Assembly: GCF_001898175.1 (NCBI RefSeq)
Contig: NZ_MKTH01000012.1
Location: 55,019 to 119,018, forward strand
Source of the DNA: Cellulomonas sp. 73-92
Lineage (GTDB): Bacteria; Actinomycetota; Actinomycetes; Actinomycetales; Cellulomonadaceae
Length of the DNA stretch: 64,000 nt
Reading direction: 5' to 3'
Shown here: one piece after another, positions 1 to 9,682 of the stretch
Position numbering within the stretch: the first letter of the stretch is position 1
Layout: every line of letters starts with the position of its first letter
Position numbers and translations under genes: made by a program
The notes under the pieces: model-generated
Told to the model about the DNA's origin: nothing
Database searches by the model: none
What the model saw: the letters and a program-made list of their open reading frames with translations, nothing else

Positions 1-313
1 TCGTGTCCGAGGCCACGACGGGCGCGCCCGCCGAGCAGGGGCCCCGGAGCTCCGCGGTGACCTGGGTGAGCACCGTGCGGGGCGGCCACGTCTCGCCGTT
101 GAGGCTCGTGTCGTGACAGTCGTTGGGGTCCCAGAGGTACGTCAGAGGGATGGTGACGGTCTCGCCGGGCGCTGCGCTCGTCGGCACCTGTCCGCTGGGC
201 CCGACGCACGACCCGCCGCCGCCGGTGCCGCCCGTCGCGACGCCGCAGCCGGCGAGCGCCGGCACCACGAGGCCGAGCGCCACCATGGATCGAGCCGTGC
301 GTGACCACCACAT
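1..313 (-). CDS. Secreted lipoprotein, C-terminus cut by window edge
   Basis: The minus strand reads open from an ATG at 313 to the window edge (104 codons, no stop). The N-terminus is MWWSRTAR, a hydrophobic stretch and the lipobox LAGC, so the product should be exported and lipid-anchored at the cysteine about 23 residues in. A glycine-rich linker and a domain with two further cysteines (around NDCHD and GPCSAG) follow. A G-rich stretch about ten bases upstream may be its ribosome site. I do not recognise a family. It lies downstream of, and in the same direction as, the sensor kinase gene at 625-1863, but 311 bases separate them. Confidence 0.7.
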   Translation of the reverse strand, partial: MWWSRTARSMVALGLVVPALAGCGVATGGTGGGGSCVGPSGQVPTSAAPGETVTIPLTYLWDPNDCHDTSLNGETWPPRTVLTQVTAELRGPCSAGAPVVASDT

Positions 314-624
314 GGAGCACCGCCCCCTTGCGGACTGCTCGTCGTCGGTGGCTCGAATCGTAGTAGTGCGCGCTCGGTCTGGCGCCTGATGGCCGAGGCA
401 AAACACCTGGTCAGCGCGCATCGCAGGGGGCGTCGTCGTCGAGCGGCTCGATCCAGAGCGGCCATTCGGCGACCTGCGTGGCGTCTTCCTTTGCGACGCC
501 GTGCTCGAGCGCGCGTCAGTGGACCCTCACGCGGCGAAGTGGGCGGCGTGGCCCGGATCGCCGCAGGCCGGGGCCTGTCCTGCTTCGCCGCTGCGCCGTC
601 GAGAGCGTCGAGCTCCCGACGGCG
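314..624. other. Intergenic region, no gene seen
   Basis: This 311-base stretch lies between the stop of the sensor kinase and the start of the lipoprotein. Open frames here have the composition of shadow frames. On the minus strand TACGAT (362 to 357) could be the -10 element of the lipoprotein gene; no convincing -35 was seen. Confidence 0.4.
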
Positions 625-1863
625 TCAGCCTCGTCCGACGGCCACCGCGGTCGGGCCGGGCCCGACAGACGCCGGAGGCGCGGCCGCCGGTCGGGGGAGA
701 TGGACCGTGACGGCTAACCCGCCGGAGTCGGGTGCGACGGCCGTCACCAATCCCGAATGGGCTGTGGTGATCGCATCGACGATGGCCAGGCCGAGCCCGA
801 ATCCATCCGGGCCGGTGCGGTCGTGCAGGCGACGGAACGGCTCGAACAAGGCCCGGACCTCGCCGGCGGGAATGACCGCACCGGTGTTGGCGACCGTGAC
901 GACGACCCGGTCGGCGTCCTCGTCGGTCCGGGTGCTGATGGCGATGCGCCCGTCAGGCCGGTTGTAGCGGACCGCGTTGTCGACGAGGTTCGTGACGAGC
1001 CGCTCGAGCAGCACCGGGTCGCCCGTCGTCCGCGCTGGCGCGAGCGACACGTCGACGTCGAGGCCCTCGTGCGAGACCGAGTCGACGACATCCTCGACCA
1101 CCGTCGCGAGGTCCACCGGTTCGCGCGTGGTCAGCGCCTGATCGGTCCTCGCCAACGTGAGCAGCGCCTCGATGAGTGCCGTCGCACGGTTCGCCGCCTC
1201 CCGGACGTCGACAGCCATCGCGCCCAGCTCCTCGACCGTCGGCGACGGCTTGGCCAGCGCGACGTCCACCGACGTGCGGATGACTGTCAGGGGCGTGCGC
1301 AGCTCGTGGCTCGCGTTGGCGATGAAGCGGCGCTGGCTGGCGAAGGACGCGTCCAGCCGCGCGAGCATCGCGTTGAACGTGTCGGCGAGCTCGTAGACCT
1401 CGTCGCGCGGGCCTTGCAGAGCGACGCGCTCGGAGAGGTTGGCGTCTGAGGCAGCGCGGGCTGCCGTGGTGATGCGCTGGATGCGGCGGAGCACCCGCCC
1501 GACGACGAACCAGCTCGCGACGGCCATGAGCGCCGTCGCCGCGACCAGGGTGACCAGCGAGAACGTCAACAGGTGGCTGAGTGTCGTGTCGCTCTGGGTC
1601 TGCGCACCGAGCTGGACGCCGGCCTTGAAGGCGATCTGACACTTCTCGCGCAGGTTGGCGTCCGCGGTGGGGTCGTGCAGTGCCGTCCTGCACGCGGCGG
1701 CGAGGGCGTCCGAGCTGGTGGACCGCGCGATGGCCTTGCTCGCGGGCACGGTGCCCGCAACAAGGGCGTAGGTGGTCGCGACGACGACGGCACCCGCGGC
1801 CGCGGACAGGGCCGTCGCCAGCAGCGTCAATCGGGCCCGGATCGTCAGGCGCCGGTGCCTCAT
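625..1863 (-). CDS. HAMP-domain sensor histidine kinase
   Basis: Membrane sensor kinase of 412 residues. Transmembrane segments lie at about 12-37 and 97-121, enclosing a small outer domain that carries two cysteines (58 and 75). A HAMP domain (about 122-172), a HisKA domain with the phospho-accepting His186 in NASHELRTPLTV, and an HATPase domain with N-box NLVDNA (292-297) and the glycine box GFGLGLA (354-360) follow. The start is the ATG overlapping the stop of the upstream regulator gene (ATGA). Kinase and regulator form one minus-strand operon divergent from a MacAB-like exporter operon, which they probably control. The signal sensed is unknown. Confidence 0.92.
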   Translation of the reverse strand: MRHRRLTIRARLTLLATALSAAAGAVVVATTYALVAGTVPASKAIARSTSSDALAAACRTALHDPTADANLREKCQIAFKAGVQLGAQTQSDTTLSHLLTFSLVTLVAATALMAVASWFVVGRVLRRIQRITTAARAASDANLSERVALQGPRDEVYELADTFNAMLARLDASFASQRRFIANASHELRTPLTVIRTSVDVALAKPSPTVEELGAMAVDVREAANRATALIEALLTLARTDQALTTREPVDLATVVEDVVDSVSHEGLDVDVSLAPARTTGDPVLLERLVTNLVDNAVRYNRPDGRIAISTRTDEDADRVVVTVANTGAVIPAGEVRALFEPFRRLHDRTGPDGFGLGLAIVDAITTAHSGLVTAVAPDSGGLAVTVHLPRPAAAPPASVGPGPTAVAVGRG

Positions 1864-2510
1864 AGCCGGTACCCCTTGCCGGTGACGGTCACAATCAACG
1901 GTGGTTCGCCGAGCTTGCGGCGGAGCCTGGCCATGGTGACCGAAACGATGTTGCTGAACGGGTCGATGGTCGAGTCCCACACCCTCTCGAGCAGCTCCTC
2001 GGCGCTGATGACCCGGCCGTCGGACGACGCGAGCAGCTCAAGGATGCCGAACTCCTTGCGGGTCAGATAGAGGAGCTGGTCGGCCCGGGTCGCGCGGTGC
2101 CGCGCTCGGTCCACACTCAGGTCGCCGACGCGCACGATCGGCGGAGTCGATGGCTCGCGCCGCCCGAGTGCCCTGATCCGCGCGACAAGCTCGTAGAACG
2201 CGAAGGGCTTGCCGAGGTAGTCGTCGGCGCCGAGATCGAGGCCTGCGACTCGGTCGTCGACCTCCGTCGCCGCAGTGAGCATGAGGATCCGCGTCGGTGC
2301 ACCGCTCGCGACGAGCGTGCGGCAGACTGCGTCGCCGTGCACGACCGGCAGGTCACGGTCCAGCACGATCACGTCATAGGTGACGGTCGTGGCGCTCTCG
2401 AGGGCGGCGCCGCCGTCGTGCACGACGTCGACCGCCATGCCCGCGTCCCGCAGACCCTCAGCGATGCGCTCCGCCAACGTCACGTGGTCTTCCACCACCA
2501 GGACCCGCAT
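1860..2510 (-). CDS. OmpR/PhoB-type response regulator
   Basis: 216-residue regulator. The receiver domain (1-120) has the acidic pocket in VVEDH, phospho-acceptor Asp51 in VLDRDLP and the switch lysine in KPFAFYE (about 101). The C-terminal winged helix (about 127-216) ends GKGYRL, typical of the family. I chose the ATG at 2510 (MRVLVVEDH); an ATG three codons upstream is equally possible, whereas the longer open frame has non-coding composition. It is co-transcribed with the downstream kinase by a 4-base overlap. The 142-bp gap to the divergent lipoprotein gene at 2653 must hold both promoters and is the likely binding region. Confidence 0.92.
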   Translation of the reverse strand: MRVLVVEDHVTLAERIAEGLRDAGMAVDVVHDGGAALESATTVTYDVIVLDRDLPVVHGDAVCRTLVASGAPTRILMLTAATEVDDRVAGLDLGADDYLGKPFAFYELVARIRALGRREPSTPPIVRVGDLSVDRARHRATRADQLLYLTRKEFGILELLASSDGRVISAEELLERVWDSTIDPFSNIVSVTMARLRRKLGEPPLIVTVTGKGYRL

Positions 2511-2652
2511 GCGACCCATGGTGCGCCGGGACAGATGACATTCCTGCGACACGGCAGGTAGCGACGGTGTCACCGGCCCCTGCGTAGACCTGGGCGCACC
2601 GCCCGCTGGGTGGGTGGGTGCGGAAGTCCACACGATCCACGGAGGTGTCCCG

Positions 2653-3279
2653 GTGAAGATCCGAACGTCGGTCCTCGTGCTGGCGAGCATCGGCCTGCTC
2701 GCCGCGTGCACGGCGGCACCCCCCGGCCCGAGCGTGCCAAGCCTGGCCGCGAACGGCTCCTCGACCGGCCCGGCGAGCGCTGTCGGCTCGGGCGGCGACC
2801 GGACGGCAGCCCTGCACGCGGCCGCCGAGTGCATCCGCCAGCACGGGGTGCCGACGTACCAGGACCCGGTGCTCGACGCCAACGGCCACGTCTACACCGA
2901 CAGCCGCAGCATCATGGACGCCGGTCAGGCCGCGGGCGACAAGTCCGACATCCAGACCGGGCTCATGGCGGCGTGCGGGACGCTCATCACCGCCGCCGGG
3001 CTCCAGCCCGCGGACGAGCCGCCCGCGCCGCCCGCGCTCATCGAGGCGGGCGTCAAGGCCGCGGAGTGCCTGCGTGCGAACGGACTGCCGAACTACACCG
3101 ACCCCACGGCGTCGACGCCATTCGTCCCGGGACACGGCTTCAGCATCCCGGGCGACGCGCTGCCGAACACGGGCGCGGGCAAGTCCGACCCGACCGTGCA
3201 GCGGGCGTTCGCGGCGTGCCGCACGCAGCTCGACGCGGCGATTGCCCAGTCCAGCCTCACGGCCCTCGCACATGACTAG
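2653..3279 (+). CDS. Lipoprotein with duplicated Cys-Gly-Pro motif, exporter-linked
   Basis: 208-residue predicted lipoprotein. The GTG start has GGAGG at 2641-2645. The signal peptide ends in lipobox LAAC. Two homologous motifs, AAECIRQHGVPTYQDP and AAECLRANGLPNYTDP, show an internal duplication. Small lipoproteins with this C-x(4)-G-x-P-x(2)-DP pattern are common in actinobacteria beside MacAB-like transporters; their role is not established. Its stop overlaps the start of the adaptor gene (3272), so it heads a four-gene operon. It could be an accessory substrate-binding subunit on the outer face of the membrane. Confidence 0.85.
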   Translation: MKIRTSVLVLASIGLLAACTAAPPGPSVPSLAANGSSTGPASAVGSGGDRTAALHAAAECIRQHGVPTYQDPVLDANGHVYTDSRSIMDAGQAAGDKSDIQTGLMAACGTLITAAGLQPADEPPAPPALIEAGVKAAECLRANGLPNYTDPTASTPFVPGHGFSIPGDALPNTGAGKSDPTVQRAFAACRTQLDAAIAQSSLTALAHD

Positions 3280-4374
3280 GCGCACGACGTGGGTCGTGGT
3301 CGGACTCGTCCTCGCCGTCATGGTCGGCACGGGGAGCTGGTACCTCGGCCGAGGGGCCCGCCCGGCGACGGTCGTCCAGGCGACGGTTCCCACCGCGACC
3401 GCCGCCGTGACCAGAACCGACTTGGCGACGACCACGCAGGTCAGCGGCGTGCTCGGCTTTGCCGGGAGCTACACGGTGGTCGGACAAGGGGTCGGCGGGA
3501 CGGTCACGAGCATCCCGGCCCCCGGGGACGTCATCGCGCGCGGTCAGAGCGTCTACGAGCTCGACGGGCGCGCCGTCCCGCTCTTCTACGGCACGCGGCC
3601 GTCCTGGCGCGACCTCGCGGTCGGCGTGACCGACGGACCCGACGTCCAGCAGCTCGAGCAGAACCTCACCGCGCTCGGCTACGCGAGCTCCGAGAACCTG
3701 ACCATCGACCAGCACTTCACCGCGGCGACGGCAGCGGCGGTCGCCCGCTGGCAACGTGCCAGCGGGTGGGTCGCCAACGGCCGGTTCGCCCTCGGCACGG
3801 TGGTCTACGCACCGGGTCCGATCCGGGTCGCCGCGGTGGGGGCGGTCCCGGGCCAGGCAGTCCATTCCGGCGGTCCGATCCTCACCGCGACGTCGACGAC
3901 ATCCCAGGTCACGGTGCCCGTCCCGACAATCCAGTCCTACCTGGTGCACGTCGGCGACGCCGTGACCGTGACGCTCCCCTCGGGCGTGGTCACGCCCGGT
4001 CGGGTCGACACGATCTCGACCGCCGCGAGCCTCTCGGACGGCTCCGGTGGTTCCGGTGGGGGTGGCTCCCGCGGCTCGCCCGACCCGGCGCAGGCCACCG
4101 TCCCGGCCACGGTCACCCTCGCTGATCCGCACGCGGTGGCCGGCCTGGACCAGACGCCCGTGACCGTCAACATCACGAGTCAGGCGGTCAAGGGCGTGCT
4201 CGCGGTGCCGATCACGGCCCTGGTCGCGCTCGCGGGTGGCGGGTACGGCGTGTACCTGGACGACGGAGGCGGACGGCGGCTGGTGTCGGTGGTGCCGGGG
4301 TTGTTCGCGACGACCCTGGTGCAGGTGACCAGCGCGGACCTGCACGTCGGAGACAAGGTCGAGGTGCCAGCCGC

Positions 4375-4378
<4 letters not shown>
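3272..4378 (+). CDS. HlyD/MacA-like adaptor with peptidoglycan-binding domain
   Basis: 368 residues with one N-terminal membrane anchor (about 6-25). A peptidoglycan-binding-like segment around 115-165 includes DVQQLEQNLTALGY and TAAAVARWQRASG, and beta-rich barrel regions follow, with a Gly/Ser-rich loop near 255-270. The ATG at 3272 overlaps the lipoprotein stop; a longer frame upstream is a shadow. Adaptor proteins of this type couple a MacB-like ABC transporter to the envelope. In a monoderm there is no TolC partner, so it probably extends the transporter into the cell wall. It is followed by the ATPase gene with an ATGA overlap. Confidence 0.85.
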
Positions 4379-5060
<682 letters not shown>

Positions 5061-5061
<1 letters not shown>

Positions 5062-6275
5062 TGACCAGGAACCCGACCACCCCGGCCGGTCGACGCTCAC
5101 GGGTCCGCCTGGCCGACGCGCTGGGGGTCGGCGCCGCCGGGCTGCGCGCACGACGCATGCGCTCGACGCTCTCGGCCTTCGGCATCGCCATCTCGATCTC
5201 GGCCCTGGTCGCCGTCCTGGGGATCGCCGACTCGTCGAAGGCCGACCTGCTCGCGCAGCTCGGCGCCGAGGGCAACCTGCTGACCGTCGCCGCCGGTCAG
5301 ACCTTCGACGGCAGCCCCACGCCGCTGCCCGCGACCGCCGAGTCCATGATCCGGCAGATCCCCCCGGTCCTCATGGCGACCGCCGTCGGCACGGTGCCCG
5401 GCGCGACCGTCCGGCGCTCCGCCGCGGTCCCTGCGCTCGACACCGGCGGGATCAGCGTGCTCGCGGCCGAGCCGTCGCTCCCGTCCGGGCTCGGCATCAC
5501 GATGCTGCACGGGCACTTCCTCGACGCGATCGGCGACCGCTACCCCGAGACCGTCCTGGGGTTCGCCGCCGCGCGGAACCTCGGCATCGACGTGCTCACG
5601 CCCAGCACGCAGGTCTACCTCGATGGCATGTACGTCGCGGTCGTCGGGATCATGGCGCCCGCGGCCGTGGCCCCCGAGCTCGACACGGCCGCGCTCGTCA
5701 GCTTCCCCGTCGCCGACACGCTGCTGCATCTCGACGGTCGCGCGACGCGCATCTACGTGCGGGTCGACCCCGACAACGTCGCCGCGGTCGCCGCGGTCCT
5801 GCCGTTCACTGCGTCACCGGCGCAGCCGGAGGCCGTCGAGGTCCGCCGTCCGTCCGACATCCTCGTCGCGCGAATCGCGGCCAAGACCGCATTCGTCGGG
5901 CTGTTCCTCGCGCTCGGTGCCATCGGCCTGCTGGTCGGCGGCGTGGGCATCGCGAACATCATGGTCATCTCCGTGCTCGAGCGCCGCGGCGAGATCGGGT
6001 TGCGCCGCGCGCTGGGGGCCAGGGCCCGGCACATCGCCGTGCAGTTCTTCATCGAGTCGGCGCTGTTGTCGACGGCCGGCGGGCTCCTGGGGGTTGGCCT
6101 CGGTGTGCTCGCGACCGCGATCGTCGCACGGGTCACCGGGACACCCGCCACCATGCCGGTCGAGGTGCCGGTCGGCGGGTTCGCCGCCGCGATGGCGGTC
6201 GGCGCGCTCGCGGGGCTCTACCCGGCGATCCGCGCCGCGCGGCTGGCCCCCGCGGACGCGCTGCGCACGCCCTAG
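5061..6275 (+). CDS. MacB/FtsX-type ABC transporter permease
   Basis: 405-residue permease. One transmembrane helix lies near 35-55 (STLSAFGIAISISALVAVLG), followed by a long extracytoplasmic MacB-like periplasmic core domain and three C-terminal helices of the FtsX domain (about 280-400), including the conserved ERRGEIGLRRALGA coupling region. The start may be the ATG at 5061 (TGATG overlap with the ATPase) or the GTG one codon before. It completes the lipoprotein-adaptor-ATPase-permease operon. Confidence 0.9.
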
Positions 6276-6728
6276 CGCTGCTCGCCCCCCGGTCGGCCGG
6301 CCACCGATGGTTCGCAAGGGCCCGAGGCGATGGCCTGCGTGGCCGGTTGCGTGGGCGCTACTGGCGGGCTCGGTTCGGCTCAACCGGTGGCTGGACGGCC
6401 GGCGCGTCGACTGACGCCAGGGGCGCCGGCCGGGCGAAGCTCCGGAGCGGCGCACCCGCCGACCGCTCCGGCGGTCTAGCATCGGCTCGTCTCGCCGGAC
6501 GAGGACGTGGGTACCGCCACACGGCCCAGGAGGCGACGACCCGCCCGATCGGGCGACAGGTTGGGGACATCGGCGGACGGTCCCACGCACGGCCGGGTGG
6601 CGCAGCCCGCCCACGTTCGGCGTGGAGTGGCGCCCGCGGCAGGTCGGCGCGTGGTGGCCGCGGTGCGGTCCGGCGCCCGGGTCCGGGCGCGTCGTCGGGC
6701 GTGGTGTGGGGCGGTGGAAGGAGGACAG
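6276..6728. other. 453-bp intergenic region with two hairpins and a promoter-like -10
   Basis: No gene is supported here. GGCCGGCGC at 6397-6405 pairs with GCGCCGGCC at 6423-6431, and CCGGAGCGG at 6442-6450 pairs with CCGCTCCGG at 6463-6471. Either could end the exporter operon, although neither has a T-run. TAGCAT at 6477-6482 resembles a -10 element, which would give the helicase mRNA a leader of about 240 bases. The frame open from 6507 into the helicase looks non-coding in this part. Confidence 0.4.
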
Positions 6729-8984
6729 GTGGCACAACCAGGCCGGCGCCGCAGCAACCCCGCGCGCGGTGATGGCGGGGGCGAGCGTGGCGCCTCGTCG
6801 GGCCGCGACGGGGGCGGGCAGCCGCGCCCTTCGTCGGCCCGCGGCACCGGCGGACCCCGCCGGGCCTCGATGCCCCGCGACACCGGCACCCAGCGACGCC
6901 CCGCGGCGCGGCGCGGCGAGCAGGGGCTCATCCCCGTGCTCGCCGAGGTCGTCGACGAGGTGGAGCGGATCGTTCGTCGGCCCCCGACGCGGCCCGTGAT
7001 GCGGATGAAGTTCCAGGTCGCGGCGCTGCTGGTGCGGGAGGAGCAGGCGCGGCTGCGAGCCGACGCCACCCTCACCGCCGCGCGGCGGGCGGAGCGGCTC
7101 AAGCGGCTCGACGGCCTGGCGACGCAGCTCGCACGGACGGCCGCCCGGGACACGTCCCTGCTGCAGCTGCTGGCCGAGGACGCCCGGGTCCCGGAGGCGG
7201 CGCGGCAGTACAAGGCGGACCTCATGCGCGCCGCCGGGCTCGAGGTGGCGCCCGAGCCGGAGCCCGCGCCCGTGATCGTGACACCGATGCCGGCCGCCGC
7301 GGCCCAGGTGGTGCCGCAGTCGGTGATCGCGCACCAGCTGGCCAACCCGTTCCTCGCCCCCGACTACGAGGCCGCCGCCCAGCGCGTCGCGGCGCGGGCC
7401 CGCCGGCTCGCCGGCTGGGAGCTGCTCGACCCGCTGTTCAACTCCTTCGAGCGGGCCGCCACCGGCCAGCCGGCCTGCATGGCGCTGCCCGAGCCGCGCC
7501 CGGTGAGCCTGCCTTTCGGGCGGCAGCTCATGCCGTTCCAGGCCCAGGTCGTCGCGGCCGCGACCGGCGGCCACCGCACGTTCCTGCTGGCCGACGAGCC
7601 CGGGCTCGGCAAGACCGCGCAGGCGCTGCTCGCGGCGCAGGCGGCCAACGCGTACCCGCTGCTCGTCGTCGTGCCCAACGTGGTCAAGACGAACTGGGCG
7701 CACGAGGTGGGGCTGTGGACGCCGCTGCGCCGCGCCACCGTGGTCCACGGCGACGGCGACACGGTCGACGCCTTCGCGGACGTCGTCATCGTCAACTACG
7801 AGCTGCTGGACCGGCACGTCGGGTGGCTGGGCCACCTGGGCTTCCGCGGCATGGTGGTCGACGAGGCGCACTTCATCAAGAACAAGAGCTCCCAGCGCTC
7901 GCAGCACGTGCTGGCGATCTCCCAGCAGATCCGCGACCGCGTCGCCAGGCCGCTGCTCATGGCCCTGACGGGCACCCCGCTCATCAACGACATCGAGGAC
8001 TTCCGGGCGATCTGGCAGTTCCTCGGCTGGATCGACGACACCAAGCCGGTCGGCCGGCTGATGACCGCGCTCGAGGAGACCGGCCTCACCCCGGCCGACC
8101 CGGGGTTCTACGCCGCGGCGCGGTCCGCGGTCATCGACATGGGCATCGTGCGGCGCCGCAAGGTCGACGTCATCGCCGACATCCCGGCCCGCCGGGTGGC
8201 TGACCTGCCGGTCGAGCTCGACGGGGCGGTCGGCCGCTCGATCCGGGCGGCCGAGGCCGCGCTCGCTCGTCGGCTCGTCAGCCGCTACCGGGCCGCGCTC
8301 GAGGCGCGCGGCGACGCCTCCCTGGCCGGGATCGACCTCGAGCTGGCCCGCCGGGTCGCGGCCGGCGAGCTCAAGGACTCGACCTCGAAGGCCAAGGGCG
8401 AGAACGTCTTCACGATGGTCCGCCGCATCGGCCAGGCCAAGGCCGGGCTGGCCGCCGACTACGCCGCCCAGCTGGTGCGCAACGTCGGCAAGGTGGTGTT
8501 CTTCGCCCGGCACGTCGACGTCATGGACGCGGCCGAGCAGAGCTTCGCCGAGCGCGGCCTCACGTACGTCTCGATCCGCGGCGAGCAGACGACGAGGGCG
8601 CGCGACAAGAGCGTCGCCGCGTTCATGAACGACCCCGAGGTGTCGATCGCTGTGTGCTCGCTCATGGCCGCCGGCGTCGGGCTCAACCTGCAGGTCGCCT
8701 CGAACCTCGTGCTCGCCGAGCTCTCCTGGACCGACGCCGAGCAGACCCAGGCCATCGACCGGATCCACCGGATCGGCCAGGGCGACCCCGTCACCGCGTG
8801 GCGCATCGTCGCCGCGCAGACCATCGACGCCAAGATCGCCGAGCTCATCGACAGCAAGTCGGCGCTGGCCGCGCGGGCGCTGGACGGGCTCGAGACGGAG
8901 GAGGGCGGCTCCGCGGCCGACGTGCAGCTCGAGGCGCTCGTCGGGCTGCTGACCGACGAGCTCGAGGCGCAGGGCGTGGTCTGA
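6729..8984 (+). CDS. SNF2-family DEAD/DEAH ATPase/helicase
   Basis: 751 residues. The GTG start at 6729 has AAGGAGG just upstream; the 74 upstream in-frame codons are not supported. After a basic, disordered N-terminus (1-65) and a helical region comes the SF2 core: Walker A with DEPGLGKT (289-296), DEAH box (378-381), motif III LTGTP (413-417), and a C-terminal RecA lobe with motif VI DRIHRIGQ. The spacing resembles SMARCAL1/annealing-helicase-like and RapA-like proteins, which translocate on DNA or remodel protein-DNA complexes. No nuclease or restriction partner is adjacent, so the role is unknown. A proline replaces the usual methionine in DEMGLGKT. Confidence 0.88.
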   Translation: MAQPGRRRSNPARGDGGGERGASSGRDGGGQPRPSSARGTGGPRRASMPRDTGTQRRPAARRGEQGLIPVLAEVVDEVERIVRRPPTRPVMRMKFQVAALLVREEQARLRADATLTAARRAERLKRLDGLATQLARTAARDTSLLQLLAEDARVPEAARQYKADLMRAAGLEVAPEPEPAPVIVTPMPAAAAQVVPQSVIAHQLANPFLAPDYEAAAQRVAARARRLAGWELLDPLFNSFERAATGQPACMALPEPRPVSLPFGRQLMPFQAQVVAAATGGHRTFLLADEPGLGKTAQALLAAQAANAYPLLVVVPNVVKTNWAHEVGLWTPLRRATVVHGDGDTVDAFADVVIVNYELLDRHVGWLGHLGFRGMVVDEAHFIKNKSSQRSQHVLAISQQIRDRVARPLLMALTGTPLINDIEDFRAIWQFLGWIDDTKPVGRLMTALEETGLTPADPGFYAAARSAVIDMGIVRRRKVDVIADIPARRVADLPVELDGAVGRSIRAAEAALARRLVSRYRAALEARGDASLAGIDLELARRVAAGELKDSTSKAKGENVFTMVRRIGQAKAGLAADYAAQLVRNVGKVVFFARHVDVMDAAEQSFAERGLTYVSIRGEQTTRARDKSVAAFMNDPEVSIAVCSLMAAGVGLNLQVASNLVLAELSWTDAEQTQAIDRIHRIGQGDPVTAWRIVAAQTIDAKIAELIDSKSALAARALDGLETEEGGSAADVQLEALVGLLTDELEAQGVV

Positions 8985-8989
8985 GAGCG

Positions 8990-9682
8990 TCAGCGGGTCG
9001 CGGGAGGCGGCGCCCCGCCGGGGTCGTCGGTCGCCGTGCGGGCCAGCCCCGTCTCCCAGGCCCACGCCGCGATCTCCACCCGGTTCCGCAGCCCGAGCTT
9101 GTTCTGGATGCTCGTGAGGTGGCTCTTGACCGTGCTGAGGGAGATGAAGAGCTCGGCGCCGATCTCGGCGTTGGTCCGGCCGACCGCGACCGCTCGGATG
9201 ACGTCGGTCTCACGGTCCGACAAGGGGGTGGCCGGTGCCGTGCGCGTGGCGGCGGCCGGCGGCACCAGGCGCAGCAGGCGCGTGGTGAGCCGGGGCGAGA
9301 TGAGGGTGTCGCCGTTCTGGGCGGCGTACACGGCCTCGACGAGGAGCGCCGGGCTGGCGCCCTTGAGCACGAACCCGGCGGCCCCGGCGTGGATGGCGCC
9401 GTAGAGGTACTCGTCCAGGTCGAACGTCGTCACCACGATGACCTTGGGCGGGTCCGGCCGGCCCGGCCCGGCGAGGGCCCGCGTGACCTCGATGCCGTCG
9501 AGCCCGGGCATCCGGATGTCGACGAGGCAGACGTCCGGACGCAGCGCCCGGGCCTGTCGGATCGCCTCGTAGCCGTCCTCCGCCTCACCGACTACGGTGA
9601 TGTCGGAACGATCCTCGAGGATGAGGCGCAGCCCGTGCCGGATCATCGCCTGGTCGTCGGCGACCAGCACGCGGATCGTCAT
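8990..9682 (-). CDS. NarL/LuxR-type response regulator
   Basis: 230 residues. The receiver domain has Asp55 in LVDIRMPG as phospho-acceptor and lysine in VLKGASPALL. A C-terminal LuxR helix-turn-helix (about 160-215) contains LSDRETDVIRAVAVGRTNAEIG and STVKSHLT. The ATG at 9682 overlaps the kinase stop (ATGA), making a two-gene operon transcribed away from the ABC exporter at 10954, which it probably regulates. This arrangement is typical of actinobacterial antibiotic or envelope-stress exporters. Confidence 0.93.
   Translation of the reverse strand: MTIRVLVADDQAMIRHGLRLILEDRSDITVVGEAEDGYEAIRQARALRPDVCLVDIRMPGLDGIEVTRALAGPGRPDPPKVIVVTTFDLDEYLYGAIHAGAAGFVLKGASPALLVEAVYAAQNGDTLISPRLTTRLLRLVPPAAATRTAPATPLSDRETDVIRAVAVGRTNAEIGAELFISLSTVKSHLTSIQNKLGLRNRVEIAAWAWETGLARTATDDPGGAPPPATR

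Noticed and set aside
5814..9065. 1083-codon minus-strand open frame across the helicase gene
   Set aside because: Antisense shadow of high-GC coding sequence; its product is Arg/Gly/Asp/Val-rich without domains, while the plus strand encodes clear helicase motifs.
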